A stretch of 20,974 nt of DNA, from the NCBI GenBank assembly GCA_026986885.1, contig JALSNT010000015.1, forward strand, positions 1-20,974, given 5' to 3'. The notes under the pieces are model-generated. The model ran no database searches, was not told the DNA's origin, and was given only the letters and a program-made list of their open reading frames with translations. Positions 1-9,171 of the stretch are shown in pieces. The stretch comes from Desulfobulbaceae bacterium (lineage in GTDB: Bacteria > Desulfobacterota > Desulfobulbia > Desulfobulbales > Desulfobulbaceae). The position numbers were made by a program, and so were the translations under genes. Numbering within the stretch: the first letter of the stretch is position 1; every line of letters begins with the position of its first letter.

Positions 1-557
1 AGCGCATATGAAATACCCGCGTTTTTTATCCGGGCAATGGTGTCGGCAAGCACGTTTGCCGTCCCCCAGGCAATAGTATCCATCAACGGGTGAAGATCAG
101 CAGGCGCATAGCGGCTGCCTATCCCTATCAGATAATAACCGCCGTCATGGGCAGGCCCGATAACCAGATCATGGTGCCGAAGAGCGGTCAACCCCTGCCG
201 GATAACGGCAGCCGACAGGTCCGGGCAATCCGAACCCATGAGCAGAATACGTTTTTTGCCCCGGGTTCTGGCATGGGAAAAAGCGGCGATCATGCGTTTC
301 CCCAGGTCCGTACCCGTCTGCCGAACCAGAGAAACGCCGGGCAGCCAGGCCTGCATCCGGCGCCTGCTGCCGCCCGTATAAAAAACCGAAAAGGAAATCT
401 CACCGTTTGCGCACAGAGGCAGAAGGCGATCCAGACACCGCCGCGTCAGCTTGTCGTGCAGTCTGGCCGCTCCTGTCTCTCCCAGAGCAGGGACCATCCT
501 GGTTTTCACTTTGCCGGGTCGTGGATACCGGGTAAAAAGAATAAGCTGATCCGCCAT
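1..557 (-). CDS. TIGR04282-family glycosyltransferase-like protein (partial, C-terminus off window)
   Basis: This reading frame is open on the minus strand from an ATG at 557 to the window edge, about 185 codons, so the C-terminus is missing. The start is supported by a purine-rich AGAGAAAG about 7 bases upstream. The N-terminus (MADQLILFTRYPRPGKVKTR) has the 'F-x-R-x-P-x-P-G-K-x-K-T-R' pattern of the TIGR04282/DUF2064 family. That family has a GT-A-like nucleotide-sugar transferase fold and is often annotated as rSAM/selenodomain-associated transferase. Further inside, LLMGSDCPDL and the GPAHDGGYYLIG segment are the other family hallmarks; these resemble the metal- and nucleotide-binding loops of GT-A enzymes. 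The substrate is unknown for this family. It is divergent from the UPF0280 gene, with 82 bp between the starts. No rSAM partner is visible in the window. The family call is strong; function is not assignable. Confidence 0.8.
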   Translation of the reverse strand, partial: MADQLILFTRYPRPGKVKTRMVPALGETGAARLHDKLTRRCLDRLLPLCANGEISFSVFYTGGSRRRMQAWLPGVSLVRQTGTDLGKRMIAAFSHARTRGKKRILLMGSDCPDLSAAVIRQGLTALRHHDLVIGPAHDGGYYLIGIGSRYAPADLHPLMDTIAWGTANVLADTIARIKNAGISYA

Positions 558-639
558 TTTTTCTTTCTCTGCCTGACTATCCGAAGTAATAGACCGCATG
601 AACGGTTAATTTATTGTACGCAAAATCAAAAGTTAGCGC

Positions 640-1410
640 ATGGGAAAAAGAAGACCGGCAAAAAAAGACCCTTATTCCTATCAGGAGCGGTCATATCGCC
701 GACTGGAGCAATCCGGGCTGACCACCACCCGGGTACAACTGATGGAAACCGACCTGCATATCATGGCGGCAACCGGGGTAGAGGAACCGGCACTCACCCT
801 GATCACAGAGGCACGAACCGCCATTGAAAACTATATAAAGACGCACCATGATTTTCTCACCAGCCTGGTGCCGCTGGCCGAAGATAACACAGCGCCGGCA
901 ATTATCAGGACCATGCTGACGGCAGGACGCCGGGCCGGGGTAGGCCCCATGGCTGCTGTTGCCGGGGCCGTTGCCGAATTTGTCGGCAGGGGCCTTGAAC
1001 TCCTTGGCCACAACGAGGTCATCGTCGAAAACGGCGGTGATATTTACGTCAAACGAAAAAAAGCATGCACTATTGCTATCTATGCGGGTGAATCGCCGTT
1101 AAGCGGACGGGTCGGTATCCGCCTGCAAAGCAGACAGATGGCTTGCGGAGTCTGTACCTCGTCGGCAAGCATAGGCCATTCCCTCAGCCTGGGGGCGGCT
1201 GATGCCGCTGTTGTGGTTGCTCCGCGGACCGCCTTTGCCGATGCCCTGGCCACCAGACTTGGCAACGAGGTCCAGGGCAATACCGACGACCGTCTTAACC
1301 GGGCACTTGCCGTTGTCCGGGAGATGAAGGACGTCACCGGCGCCGTCCTGATCGCCGGAGACAAATTAGGTGCCTGGGGAGATCTGCAGTTAGTAGGGCT
1401 GGAGGGATAA
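640..1410 (+). CDS. UPF0280 family (ApbE-like) protein
   Basis: A 256-residue protein of the UPF0280 family, which is structurally related to the FMN transferase ApbE but has no established activity. Visible hallmarks are the N-terminal YQERSYRRLE stretch, the glycine/alanine-rich GVGPMAAVAGAVAEFVG segment (about residues 105-121), VIVENGGDIYVK (about 127-138), and GVCTSSASIGHSLSLGAADA (about 168-187). Length fits the family. No signal peptide or membrane segment is visible, so it is probably cytoplasmic. The start at 640 is preceded by no clear Shine-Dalgarno sequence, but the family N-terminal motif begins shortly after it. The gene converges on rfbD with only 9 bp between the stops. It has no obvious link to the polysaccharide genes. 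Confidence 0.85.
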   Translation: MGKRRPAKKDPYSYQERSYRRLEQSGLTTTRVQLMETDLHIMAATGVEEPALTLITEARTAIENYIKTHHDFLTSLVPLAEDNTAPAIIRTMLTAGRRAGVGPMAAVAGAVAEFVGRGLELLGHNEVIVENGGDIYVKRKKACTIAIYAGESPLSGRVGIRLQSRQMACGVCTSSASIGHSLSLGAADAAVVVAPRTAFADALATRLGNEVQGNTDDRLNRALAVVREMKDVTGAVLIAGDKLGAWGDLQLVGLEG

Positions 1411-1419
1411 TAACACCGG

Positions 1420-2307
1420 CTACTCTTTTCTTGTTCCGGCCTCGGCAAGCAGTGCCCGGCGATTCCTCTCGGCAAAATCCTGCACATCCTGCTGCCAGGG
1501 CACCATTTTGTTGATAGCCGCCGCCTGCAGCCGTTTATTCTCCAGGATGGAATTTGCCGGCCGATGGGCGGGAGTGGGATATTCGTCGGAGGCACAGGGA
1601 ACCAGATCGGCTTCAACCCCCATGCTTTTCAGGAAAAATACAGCGCCTTCATACCAGCTGCAATATCCTTCGGCCGTGGCATGGACAATACCGGTTATCG
1701 GATGCTCAACAAGGATTTCCAGTTGCGCGGCCAGACGTCCCGTCCAGGTCAGGGAACCGAACTGATCATTGACGATTTTCAGGGTTCGACCCGGCTCGGC
1801 CAGGGCCAGGCGGAGAATGGTCTTGAGGAAATTACCGCTGCCCATACCGTACAACCAGGCGGTTCGCACAATACAATAATTATCCATGGCAGCCGCCACT
1901 GCCTGCTCACCGGCAAGTTTACTCCGGCCGTACTCGGACAGTGGCTGTACCGGGGCTTCTTCATCATAAGGATCGGGCACCGGACGCTTACCGTCAAACA
2001 CATAGTCGGTGGAAACATGCAGCAGACGTGCGCGTGTCTGCCGACACTGCCGGGCAAGATTGCCCGGACCTGTGCTGTTAACCGCCCGGCACCGTTCCCC
2101 ATCCTCTTCGCAACGATCAACCGCCGTATAGGCTGCACAGTTAATCACCACCTGTGGTGCGCAACGGGCAAACACTGTTGCAACCTGCTCGCTGCTTGTA
2201 ATGTCCAGTTCAGCGGAGGTGCAGGCGGATACCCGATGAGCAGCGCCAAGGCGTGCAACGCAGTCCCTGCCAAGCTGGCCGCCGGCACCGGTTATTAAGA
2301 TATTCAT
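1420..2307 (-). CDS. rfbD: dTDP-4-dehydrorhamnose reductase (RmlD/RfbD)
   Basis: A 295-residue short-chain dehydrogenase/reductase of the extended type. It performs the last step of dTDP-L-rhamnose synthesis: NAD(P)H reduction of dTDP-4-dehydro-L-rhamnose. The N-terminal Rossmann motif is ITGAGGQLG (residues 4-12). The [11 protein letters not shown] segment is the RmlD signature, and the catalytic Tyr-x-x-x-Lys is in [10 protein letters not shown], about residues 129-138. The C-terminal half contains [12 protein letters not shown] and [12 protein letters not shown], both typical of RmlD. The ATG at 2307 overlaps the stop of rfbA by 4 bp, so the two are co-transcribed and probably translationally coupled. 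The other two pathway genes, rfbB (dehydratase) and rfbC (epimerase), are not in the window. Confidence 0.93.
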   Translation of the reverse strand: MNILITGAGGQLGRDCVARLGAAHRVSACTSAELDITSSEQVATVFARCAPQVVINCAAYTAVDRCEEDGERCRAVNSTGPGNLARQCRQTRARLLHVSTDYVFDGKRPVPDPYDEEAPVQPLSEYGRSKLAGEQAVAAAMDNYCIVRTAWLYGMGSGNFLKTILRLALAEPGRTLKIVNDQFGSLTWTGRLAAQLEILVEHPITGIVHATAEGYCSWYEGAVFFLKSMGVEADLVPCASDEYPTPAHRPANSILENKRLQAAAINKMVPWQQDVQDFAERNRRALLAEAGTRKE

Positions 2308-3197
2308 TGCTCCGCCCGACCGTCGGGAATGGTGTCTCTCAGCATGTCACGCAGATAAACACCGTACTGATTCTTTTTCATGGTCGTGGCTAATCGCTCC
2401 ACCTGCTCGCGCTCAATATAGCCAAGACGATAGGCAATTTCTTCCAGACAGGCAATCTTTAGACCTTGACGCTCCTGCACGGCCTGCACATAGCTTGCGG
2501 CCTGCTGCAACGATTCATGGGTACCGGTATCCAGCCAGCAGAATCCCCGGCCCAGCAATTCAACGGTGAGTTTGCCCCGCTCAAGATAGTGTTTATTGAT
2601 ATCGGTAATTTCCAACTCACCCCTGGCGGAAGGTTTGATGGCGGCAGCAATATCGACCACCTCATTATCAAAAAAATATAGTCCGGGCACCGCATAGCGG
2701 GATTTCGGTTTCTCCGGTTTTTCTTCGATACCGACGACCTGCTGCTCACTGTTGAATTCCACAACCCCGTACCTCTCCGGGTCCTTAACCAGGTAGCCGA
2801 AGATCGTACCACCCACCGTCAACCGGCTGCACCGTTGAACAATATCGGCAAAACCATGCCCGAAAAAAATATTGTCGCCAAGCACCAGGCAGACGCTGTC
2901 ATCACCGATAAATTCCCGGCCAAGAATAAAGGCCTGGGCCAGCCCTTCGGGCCGAGGTTGTTCAACATAGGAGATGCGAAGCCCCAGATCACTACCGTTA
3001 CCGAACAACTCGGAAAAACGCGGCAGATCACAGGGCGTGGAGATGATTAGAATATCACGAATTCCCGCCAGCATCAGCACCGACATGGGATAATAGATCA
3101 TGGGTTTGTCGTATACCGGAATCAACTGTTTACTGATGACCCGGGTCAATGGATACAGGCGAGTCCCTGAACCGCCGGCGAGAATGATACCTTTCAT
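2304..3197 (-). CDS. rfbA: Glucose-1-phosphate thymidylyltransferase (RmlA/RfbA)
   Basis: A 297-residue nucleotidyltransferase that joins dTTP and glucose-1-phosphate to give dTDP-glucose, the entry step of dTDP-rhamnose synthesis. The N-terminal [17 protein letters not shown] is the nucleotide-binding signature. [44 protein letters not shown] and [10 protein letters not shown] are all classic RmlA blocks, and length matches the long (type I) enzymes. The ATG at 3197 lacks an obvious Shine-Dalgarno sequence (ATTCAATCTGCAC lies upstream), yet homology makes this start almost certain. A candidate sigma70 promoter is listed separately. It is divergent from algD. Rhamnose is not part of alginate, so this pair probably serves LPS or another surface glycan. 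Confidence 0.95.
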   Translation of the reverse strand: MKGIILAGGSGTRLYPLTRVISKQLIPVYDKPMIYYPMSVLMLAGIRDILIISTPCDLPRFSELFGNGSDLGLRISYVEQPRPEGLAQAFILGREFIGDDSVCLVLGDNIFFGHGFADIVQRCSRLTVGGTIFGYLVKDPERYGVVEFNSEQQVVGIEEKPEKPKSRYAVPGLYFFDNEVVDIAAAIKPSARGELEITDINKHYLERGKLTVELLGRGFCWLDTGTHESLQQAASYVQAVQERQGLKIACLEEIAYRLGYIEREQVERLATTMKKNQYGVYLRDMLRDTIPDGRAEQ

Positions 3198-3770
3198 GTG
3201 CAGATTGAATTTATATGGATGGTTGTCTTTGTTAAAGGATTGTCTTGCAAATCTGCCTTATATAATCTTATTTTAGGCTGTTGCAAAGTATTTCCTGTTC
3301 ATATCAGAGTATTCCCTTTGTGATGAGTTCGAGTTCGTATAAAGTTCAAGTCAACTAAAAAGATAACTCTTTATCAGAGTCGTTTTATCCTTACCAAAAA
3401 ATAATATATAACAAAAAACCACTGAATATAAAGGAATTGCATCTACAGGGCAGAAATATCCTTTTATTATTTTGTACCTTTATGAAAAATTATATGATAT
3501 TCTTTTAATATTTCCATTCTGGAAACATTCTATTATAAAATCTGTAATAATATGTTGTTCGCTGATAGCGTGACATATACCACGTCATGGCATTTTTACA
3601 TTACCTATTATAGTACTAACCCTTTGAATTCAGTTTTTTTACACTACCCGAGTCCCACCGGCTACAACAGATTTATGTGTACACACAGTATCAAAACCGT
3701 AACTATTTACCAGGACATTTAACGGGTGCAATCCCATTTTAACTTCAATAATAATAATGAGGAGATAAAA
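3198..3770. other. AT-rich divergent spacer between rfbA and algD
   Basis: This 573-bp stretch holds no credible gene. It is much richer in A and T than any neighbouring coding sequence, with long runs such as ATAATATATAACAAAAAACC near 3401. It must contain the promoter and leader for the alginate run. I looked for a Pseudomonas-like AlgU/sigmaE promoter (GAACTT-N16/17-TCTGA) and a sigma54 promoter (TGGCAC-N5-TTGC) and found neither at acceptable spacing. A TATTAT/TATAGT stretch at 3606-3614 could be a -10 element but lacks a convincing -35. Small dyads exist (ACTCT-TTATC-AGAGT near 3365-3379 and TGAC-N9-GTCA near 3571-3587), too short to interpret. The only strong signal is the GAGGAGAT ribosome-binding site of algD at 3759-3766. 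Confidence 0.7.
3259..3286 (-). promoter_or_regulatory. Candidate sigma70 promoter of rfbA-rfbD
   Basis: On the minus strand a TTGCAA box (3281-3286) and a TATATA box (3259-3264) are separated by 16 bp, giving four of six matches to each consensus. They lie about 60 bp upstream of the rfbA ATG. The region is AT-rich, so chance matches are likely; spacing is one short of the optimum. Confidence 0.35.
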
Positions 3771-5081
3771 ATGCAGGTCAGTGTTTTTGGTCTTGGATAT
3801 GTCGGAGCCGTATGTACAGCTTGTCTTGCCCGGTTTGGCCACCGGATCATAGGTGTTGACGTTGTCAGGAATAAGGTGGACATGATTAATCGTGGCCTTT
3901 CTCCGATTGTTGAGCCTGGTCTGGGCGAATTGCTGTCGGAAGGAGTCCGGGCTGGTCGCATCACTGCTACACTCTCTGTTGAAGAGGCTGTCCAGCAGAC
4001 GGACATCTCCTTTGTTTCCGTGCCCACACCTTCTATGCCAAATGGTGCGTTGAATCTGGAATATATAGAAAGCGCCTGCCGGCAGATCGGCAAGGTCATT
4101 AAGGATAAAAACAGTTATCACACCGTTGTCATTCGCAGTACGGTTCTGCCCGGCAGTGTCAGGGAAATGGTTTTACCTGTTCTTGAAGAGGTAACCGGTA
4201 AAAAGGCCGGTATTGGATTCGGCTTGGCTGTCAACCCTGAATTTCTGCGCGAGAGCAGCGCCATCAGCGATTTCGACAATCCGCCCATGACGGTTGTCGG
4301 CTGCCTTGACGAGACCTCTGGCGGGCAACTCAAAGAGTTATACAGTCATCTTACCGCGCCTATGTTTATTACTTCCATCGAGGTGGCGGAGATGGTGAAA
4401 TATGCATGTAACAGCTGGCATGCGGTAAAGGTCGCATTTGCCAATGAAATAGGTTCAATAGCAAAAGCCTGCGGCGTGGATGGCCGTGAGGTGATGGAAA
4501 TATTCTGCACCGACACCAAACTCAATATTTCCAGTTATTATATGCGACCTGGTTTTGCCTTTGGAGGCTCCTGCCTGCCCAAGGACGTGCGGGCGCTTAC
4601 CTACCGGGCCGCAAAAATGGATATAAAACATCCATTGCTGTCCTCGGTAATGGAGAGTAACAAAAATCACATTGAAAATTCGTTCAGACTGATTGAAAAA
4701 TCCGGGAAACGAAAAGTTGGCTTTCTCGGCCTGAGCTTTAAAGCCGGCACCGACGATCTTCGGGAGGCCCCTCAGGTAGAATTGGTTGAAAAGTTGCTCG
4801 GCAAGGGATACGAGATCATGGTTTATGATGCCAACGTCAGTTATGCAAAAGTTCACGGCAGTAACAAGGAGTATATCGAACAACGCATTCCCCATATTGC
4901 TTCCCTGCTCCATGATGATATGGATACGGTTATTCATGCCTCCGACTTTATCGTCATCGGGAATGGCAACAAGGAGTTTTCTACTGTGTTTAACAAAATA
5001 GAAGACCGGCACCATGTGCTTGATCTCAATGGTTTTATGCACCAGAAATCGTATGGAAATATCCAGGGTATCTGCTGGTAG
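3771..5081 (+). CDS. algD: GDP-mannose 6-dehydrogenase (AlgD)
   Basis: AlgD oxidises GDP-mannose to GDP-mannuronic acid with two NAD+, the committed step of alginate synthesis in the cytoplasm. The ATG at 3771 sits 5 bp after a strong GAGGAGAT. The frame is open further upstream, but the Rossmann strand and VFGLGYVGA motif begin right after this ATG. From this start the protein is 436 residues, which is the length of Pseudomonas aeruginosa AlgD. The nucleophile is Cys268 in FGGSCLPKDVRAL, the same number as in P. aeruginosa. Other family blocks are VPTPSMPNGALNL (about 84-96), NPEFLRESSAI (about 155-165) and GLSFKAGTDDLREAP in the C-terminal UDP/GDP-binding domain. It is the first gene of the run and is followed 9 bp later by alg8. 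AlgD, rather than a UDP-glucose dehydrogenase, is indicated by length, the active-site context and the neighbours. Confidence 0.96.
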   Translation: MQVSVFGLGYVGAVCTACLARFGHRIIGVDVVRNKVDMINRGLSPIVEPGLGELLSEGVRAGRITATLSVEEAVQQTDISFVSVPTPSMPNGALNLEYIESACRQIGKVIKDKNSYHTVVIRSTVLPGSVREMVLPVLEEVTGKKAGIGFGLAVNPEFLRESSAISDFDNPPMTVVGCLDETSGGQLKELYSHLTAPMFITSIEVAEMVKYACNSWHAVKVAFANEIGSIAKACGVDGREVMEIFCTDTKLNISSYYMRPGFAFGGSCLPKDVRALTYRAAKMDIKHPLLSSVMESNKNHIENSFRLIEKSGKRKVGFLGLSFKAGTDDLREAPQVELVEKLLGKGYEIMVYDANVSYAKVHGSNKEYIEQRIPHIASLLHDDMDTVIHASDFIVIGNGNKEFSTVFNKIEDRHHVLDLNGFMHQKSYGNIQGICW

Positions 5082-5090
5082 GGTTGTTTC

Positions 5091-6563
5091 GTGCAGTCTT
5101 TTTTTCAAATCGTTTTCGGTTGGTCGTTACTGCTGTCGTTTATTGGCGCTCTTTCCTTGGTGGTGCCCCCGACGGTTTTTGACCAGACCCACCCTGATTT
5201 TATTCTCATCATCGGAACCATAGGCATTTGGCGCTATGGAGTTGGTATGGTTCATTATGTCCGGGCTCTGATTTTTCTTTACCTCGTTTTTCCGCTCCAT
5301 AGACGCAGGGCCCTGCGCGCCCTGTCTATCAATCCACCGTCCCATATCTATCTGATGGTGACCAGCTTTCGTATAGATACTATGACCACCGCCATGGTGT
5401 ATGAATCCGTTATACAAGAGGCCATGAACTGCGGTTACCGAGCTACGGTGGTAGCATCTATTGTTGAATTGAGTGATGAACTGATCTTCAAGACTCTGTG
5501 GAATAAATACCGGCCCGGGGCGTCGGTAACCCTGAAAATTGTCCGTATTCCAGGCACAGGCAAACGGGATGGCCTGGCCTATGGATTCCGGGCCATAGCA
5601 CGGGACATGCCGGATTCCTCCGACCTAGTTGTGGTGGTGGATGGTGATACTGTGCTGGAACCGGATGTCGTCAGTCGCTGTGTACCGTATTTTTCCCTGT
5701 TTCCAAAGGTGGGCGCCCTGACAACCAATGAGTATTGTGACGTCCAGGGTTCTTATTGGATGAGCCAGTGGCACAAACTCCGGTTTGCCCAACGCCATAT
5801 CGGCATGTCTTCTATGGGACTGGCAAAGCGGGTACTCACTCTGACCGGCAGGATGTCAATGTTTCGGGCTGGTGTGGTTACCGAGCAGGAGTTTATAGAT
5901 GATGTTGAAAACGATTTTCTTGAGCATTGGCGTCTGGGTAGATTTAAATTTCTGACCGGGGATGACAAGTCAAGCTGGTTTAGTCTTATGCGCAGGGGGT
6001 GGGATACCTACTATGTTCCTGATGCCATTGTTAAAACGGTGGAACATCCGCCGGACAGAAATTTCCTGCGTGCTGCCCGTCAACTTATGTTCCGTTGGTA
6101 CGGCAACTCTCTCAGGCAGAATTCACGTGCGACCAGACTTGGCTTGCAGCGACTGGGTCCACTGACCTATTATGTCCTCTGGGATCAGCGAATTTCCATG
6201 TGGACATCCCTGCTCGGGTTGACAGCGGCAATTGTAGCTGCGGTAAAATACTCCATTGTCTATCTGGTTATGTATCTGCTGTGGATAGCCATCACCCGGA
6301 CCATTGTCACCCTGTTGCTCAGGGCTTCGGGCCACAAGATAGGCCCTGCCTTCCCCCTGATGCTCTACTTTAACCAGATTTATGGATCATTGATCAAAAT
6401 CTATGTATTTTTCCGGCTTGATAAACAATCCTGGACCAGACAGAAAACCAGGCTGAAAGCACATGACAATACCTTTCAGGCACAATTTAACCGTATTTCT
6501 CCACCTATAATGACCCTCACGGCTGCAAGTGCATTTATCGCCCTGATTTTGTGCATGGTCTGA
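5091..6563 (+). CDS. alg8: Alginate polymerase catalytic subunit Alg8 (GT2)
   Basis: Alg8 is the inner-membrane family-2 glycosyltransferase that polymerises GDP-mannuronate into polymannuronate, working with Alg44. The product is 490 residues from a GTG start at 5091, preceded by AGGGT; P. aeruginosa Alg8 is about 494. Two N-terminal membrane segments (about residues 8-27 and 36-67) precede the GT-A domain. Catalytic features are [12 protein letters not shown] with Asp184 and Asp186, and LTGDDKSSW with Asp291-Asp292-Lys293. These are shifted by four from the acidic residues known in Pseudomonas. The [15 protein letters not shown] stretch (330-344) takes the place of the QxxRW motif of cellulose-synthase-like enzymes. 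Further hydrophobic segments occupy about residues 365-405 and the C-terminus. It lies 9 bp after algD and 34 bp before alg44. Confidence 0.95.
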   Translation: MQSFFQIVFGWSLLLSFIGALSLVVPPTVFDQTHPDFILIIGTIGIWRYGVGMVHYVRALIFLYLVFPLHRRRALRALSINPPSHIYLMVTSFRIDTMTTAMVYESVIQEAMNCGYRATVVASIVELSDELIFKTLWNKYRPGASVTLKIVRIPGTGKRDGLAYGFRAIARDMPDSSDLVVVVDGDTVLEPDVVSRCVPYFSLFPKVGALTTNEYCDVQGSYWMSQWHKLRFAQRHIGMSSMGLAKRVLTLTGRMSMFRAGVVTEQEFIDDVENDFLEHWRLGRFKFLTGDDKSSWFSLMRRGWDTYYVPDAIVKTVEHPPDRNFLRAARQLMFRWYGNSLRQNSRATRLGLQRLGPLTYYVLWDQRISMWTSLLGLTAAIVAAVKYSIVYLVMYLLWIAITRTIVTLLLRASGHKIGPAFPLMLYFNQIYGSLIKIYVFFRLDKQSWTRQKTRLKAHDNTFQAQFNRISPPIMTLTAASAFIALILCMV

Positions 6564-6597
6564 ATCATGCCGTATCATTTATGTACAGGATCTCAAT

Positions 6598-7737
6598 ATG
6601 TCGCAACCAGAAAGTAACATCGTACACGAAACCGAAGCCCAGCGCCGCCATGCAAGGGTCAAACTGCCGGCCCGCATTGTTATGGAAGATAAAAACGGGA
6701 TCTCTCATACTGTCAGACTAAGAGATCTGTCCGCCAGTGGATTTGGACTGCATACCGGAGATTTTCCTTTTAAACAGGGGGGACGATATTCCGGAGAACT
6801 TTTGTTTCATTTAAATACCATTGAATTCCGCCTGCCGATCACATTTATCGTTGTCCATTATGTTGAAAATGAACATCAGGCAGGATGTGAATTTGATGAT
6901 CTTAATCCGGAGCAGATATCAATTCTCAGATTGTTTATCAGTAAATATCTGGCTGGTGACCTGGTCACAAGCAATGATATCCTGACAACCCTTTCTCGAG
7001 AGAATTTCACCAAGGCCAGGAAACAAGCCGGAACCGGGGAGTTGACTGGCTGGAAAAGGTTTCGCGCTCTTTTCGGCACCGCACTGGCTGCCTGTATAAG
7101 TGTTTTTGTGCTGGCATTTATCACATACAACCTGTACCAGAATTTTTTTATAACCAGCGCTGTTACTGCCCTGGTGGATGTAGAAAGCGAACTGGTGCAG
7201 GCTCCGGCGGAAGGATATCTCGAACTGGTGGACGACGAGGCCCAACAGGTGAAACAGGGAGCCGTCCTGGCAACGATTTCATCTCCGGCCTCCGAGTTTC
7301 TTAAACAGAGTCAAATTGCAGCGGTAGCTCCGGAAAAACTCACATCCCTGCTCTCTCAGGTTTCCAACATCCTGGTAAAAAGTCCCTGTGACGGAACGGT
7401 TCTTCAAGGCAGGGTCAGCAATAAGACCTACGTCCGTAACGGCGAAGTTCTTTTTGATCTGGTCTGCCAGGGAAGCAGTCCGTATATCAAGGCCATCTTC
7501 AACTACAGAGATGCTGACGACCTGGCGGTCGGTAAAACCGTGCAACTTAGGTACCCGGCTGAAGACAAATCATTTTCCGGTTCGATCCAGACCGTATCCG
7601 TTGATCTGAAATCAAACATGAGCAGTGTGACAGTGATAATACAGCCTGAGCAAGCTCCCGGTCTTGACAAAGTGGCCGGACCGGTCTTTGTCATGATACG
7701 GAAAACTCCATCGTTTTTTCATATTTTAAAGCATTGA
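6598..7737 (+). CDS. alg44: Alginate co-polymerase Alg44 with c-di-GMP-binding PilZ domain
   Basis: Alg44 is the c-di-GMP receptor that activates Alg8 and extends into the periplasm. The 379-residue protein (about 389 in P. aeruginosa) begins with a cytoplasmic PilZ domain. RRHAR gives the RxxxR motif (Arg16, Arg20) and RDLSASGFG gives DxSxxG (Asp43, Ser45, Gly48), each one residue from its Pseudomonas position. One membrane segment spans about residues 158-180. The rest resembles a membrane-fusion-protein (HlyD-like) domain: ELVQAPAEGYLELV and SPCDGTVLQGRV form the two half-lipoyl motifs. Intact PilZ residues imply that polymer synthesis is switched by c-di-GMP in this organism. The start at 6598 follows ACAGGA; an ATG at 6581 is out of frame. 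It is 27 bp upstream of algK. Confidence 0.94.
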   Translation: MSQPESNIVHETEAQRRHARVKLPARIVMEDKNGISHTVRLRDLSASGFGLHTGDFPFKQGGRYSGELLFHLNTIEFRLPITFIVVHYVENEHQAGCEFDDLNPEQISILRLFISKYLAGDLVTSNDILTTLSRENFTKARKQAGTGELTGWKRFRALFGTALAACISVFVLAFITYNLYQNFFITSAVTALVDVESELVQAPAEGYLELVDDEAQQVKQGAVLATISSPASEFLKQSQIAAVAPEKLTSLLSQVSNILVKSPCDGTVLQGRVSNKTYVRNGEVLFDLVCQGSSPYIKAIFNYRDADDLAVGKTVQLRYPAEDKSFSGSIQTVSVDLKSNMSSVTVIIQPEQAPGLDKVAGPVFVMIRKTPSFFHILKH

Positions 7738-7764
7738 TTACAGGAAAATCGGACGAGGTTCCGT

Positions 7765-9171
7765 ATGAATTACCTTCCTTCTCTTTTTTTTCTTTTTGTA
7801 TTGAGTGCGTGCAGTCTGGTTCAGGACGTGGATTACGCACGTCGTCAGGCCGATGCCGGCTATACGGAAAAAGCGGAGAGGATGTTGAAGGAACTTAGTG
7901 ATGACGGTTATGTAGAGGCCAAACTTGCTCTGGCCGATCTCTACAGCCGCAGCAATGAGCCCGGCCTGCTTGCCAAAGCCGGTGTATATTACCGTCAGGC
8001 CAGGGAATTTTCGAAAAAAGCTGATTATAACTATGTACGTTGGCTTGAAAAGATGAGTCGAGTCGATGCCGACTATATAGAGCCGGCACATCGCGCCCTG
8101 CTCCAGCGACAAGAAACCTTCCACGATGCCCTGCCATTGCTTGCTCGTTTTTATGCTGCTCACAGGACAGACTACCCGGATTCAGATATCGCGTCATTGC
8201 TTGATGCCATGCTGCAAGATGGCATCGACAGTAAAGAAGAGATTGCCGTAGTGCTCAACAGACTTGACGACCCTGAAAAATACTCAGGACTGATCAACAG
8301 GATTTGTGGTCCAGGAAATGCGCAAGGTCTGAAACCGGTGTGTCTACAGCTCCATTTTAAGCTGGCAAAAGCAACCGATGACGCAGACAGAATCGAGCAA
8401 CTCAGTCGTCAGTTGGAAGAAAACTATCTGACAACAGCTGACAAAAAGAGGGACAGCCTTGTTCCGGAGACAGAAGAATTGCTCTTTCGTTGCGCCTCTA
8501 TTTTACTTAACAATAAGTATGGTTCCCGGCAAGTCGCTGCCGGACTGCGTCTTGCCGCTCTGGGTTCCGCGCAAAGCCCCCGTCTCTTTCTGCTTTTAGC
8601 CAGGCAGGAGTACCGGCAGAGAATGCTTCTGAGTAATGAAGAGTTACTGACAGGACTTGAAAAACTTGTTGAGCAGGGAAATCCCGAAGCCAAGAGAATA
8701 CTGGGAAGGATGTATGCCACCGGACAGCGGATTATTGATGATCCGATCAGGGCGGAAAGTCTATTTTTGCAGATCCCTGATGATCCCAAGGCTTCTCTTT
8801 ATCTCGGACGTCTGTATCTCACAGGAAAGCTGGGAGCGAAAAAACTCCAGGCCGGGATTAATCATCTTCTTTTTGCAGCACGCCGTGATGTACAGCCGGC
8901 ATATTATGAACTGGCCAAGGCCTTTAATGGCTGGCCGGGCATCCGAAGTAATACTATGTATAGCTGGGTTTTTGCCACCATGGCGGAGATGGGGCCGCAG
9001 TCACCGCAGACAAAGAGCAACATCGATGCATTGATGCTCATCTTGAAGGAAAAACTGACCGACCGGGATGCGGCTGAAAAACAACTTGTTTATGAGCGGG
9101 AAAGATTTTTTGAAATTCGATCCGGGAGCAGGCATGCTGACCAGTCGTCGGCAGGGGGCAGTGATTTATGA
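7765..9171 (+). CDS. algK: Alginate export lipoprotein AlgK (Sel1/TPR-like repeats)
   Basis: AlgK is an outer-membrane lipoprotein scaffold that helps place AlgE and links it to the periplasmic enzymes. The 468-residue product (about 475 in P. aeruginosa) starts with a lipoprotein signal ending in LSAC, with Cys16 as the lipid-bearing residue. Ser at +2 favours outer-membrane sorting. The body is almost entirely helical Sel1/TPR-like repeats. The clearest are DAGYTEKAERMLKEL (about 31-45), PEAKRILGRMYATG (about 307-320), ASLYLGRLYLTGKLGAKK (about 339-356) and QPAYYELAKAFNGWPG. The ATG at 7765 is preceded by CGAGG. Its stop overlaps the algE start by 4 bp (ATGA), suggesting coupled synthesis of the export pair. 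Confidence 0.92.
   Translation: MNYLPSLFFLFVLSACSLVQDVDYARRQADAGYTEKAERMLKELSDDGYVEAKLALADLYSRSNEPGLLAKAGVYYRQAREFSKKADYNYVRWLEKMSRVDADYIEPAHRALLQRQETFHDALPLLARFYAAHRTDYPDSDIASLLDAMLQDGIDSKEEIAVVLNRLDDPEKYSGLINRICGPGNAQGLKPVCLQLHFKLAKATDDADRIEQLSRQLEENYLTTADKKRDSLVPETEELLFRCASILLNNKYGSRQVAAGLRLAALGSAQSPRLFLLLARQEYRQRMLLSNEELLTGLEKLVEQGNPEAKRILGRMYATGQRIIDDPIRAESLFLQIPDDPKASLYLGRLYLTGKLGAKKLQAGINHLLFAARRDVQPAYYELAKAFNGWPGIRSNTMYSWVFATMAEMGPQSPQTKSNIDALMLILKEKLTDRDAAEKQLVYERERFFEIRSGSRHADQSSAGGSDL

Noticed and set aside
90..827. Plus-strand open frame of 245 codons
   Set aside because: It runs antisense to the TIGR04282-like gene and then into UPF0280 in another frame; its translation is rich in Arg, Pro and Gln and matches no family.
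1564..2298. Plus-strand open frame of 244 codons opposite rfbD
   Set aside because: It is the antisense shadow of rfbD, whose family motifs are unmistakable on the minus strand.
3588..3604. Sigma54-like TGGCA-N-TTAC upstream of algD
   Set aside because: The essential GC of the -12 element is missing (TT occupies the position).
3647..3669. CCGAGTCCCACCGGCTAC resembling the 3' end of a tRNA gene, possibly an integration scar
   Set aside because: No pairing GTGGG T-stem half, anticodon arm or acceptor 5' half lies upstream and CCA is absent; too short to claim.
3726..3770. Longer algD start
   Set aside because: The extension lacks homology, and the strong GAGGAGAT plus the VFGLGYVGA motif fix the ATG at 3771; this also gives Cys268 and 436 residues.
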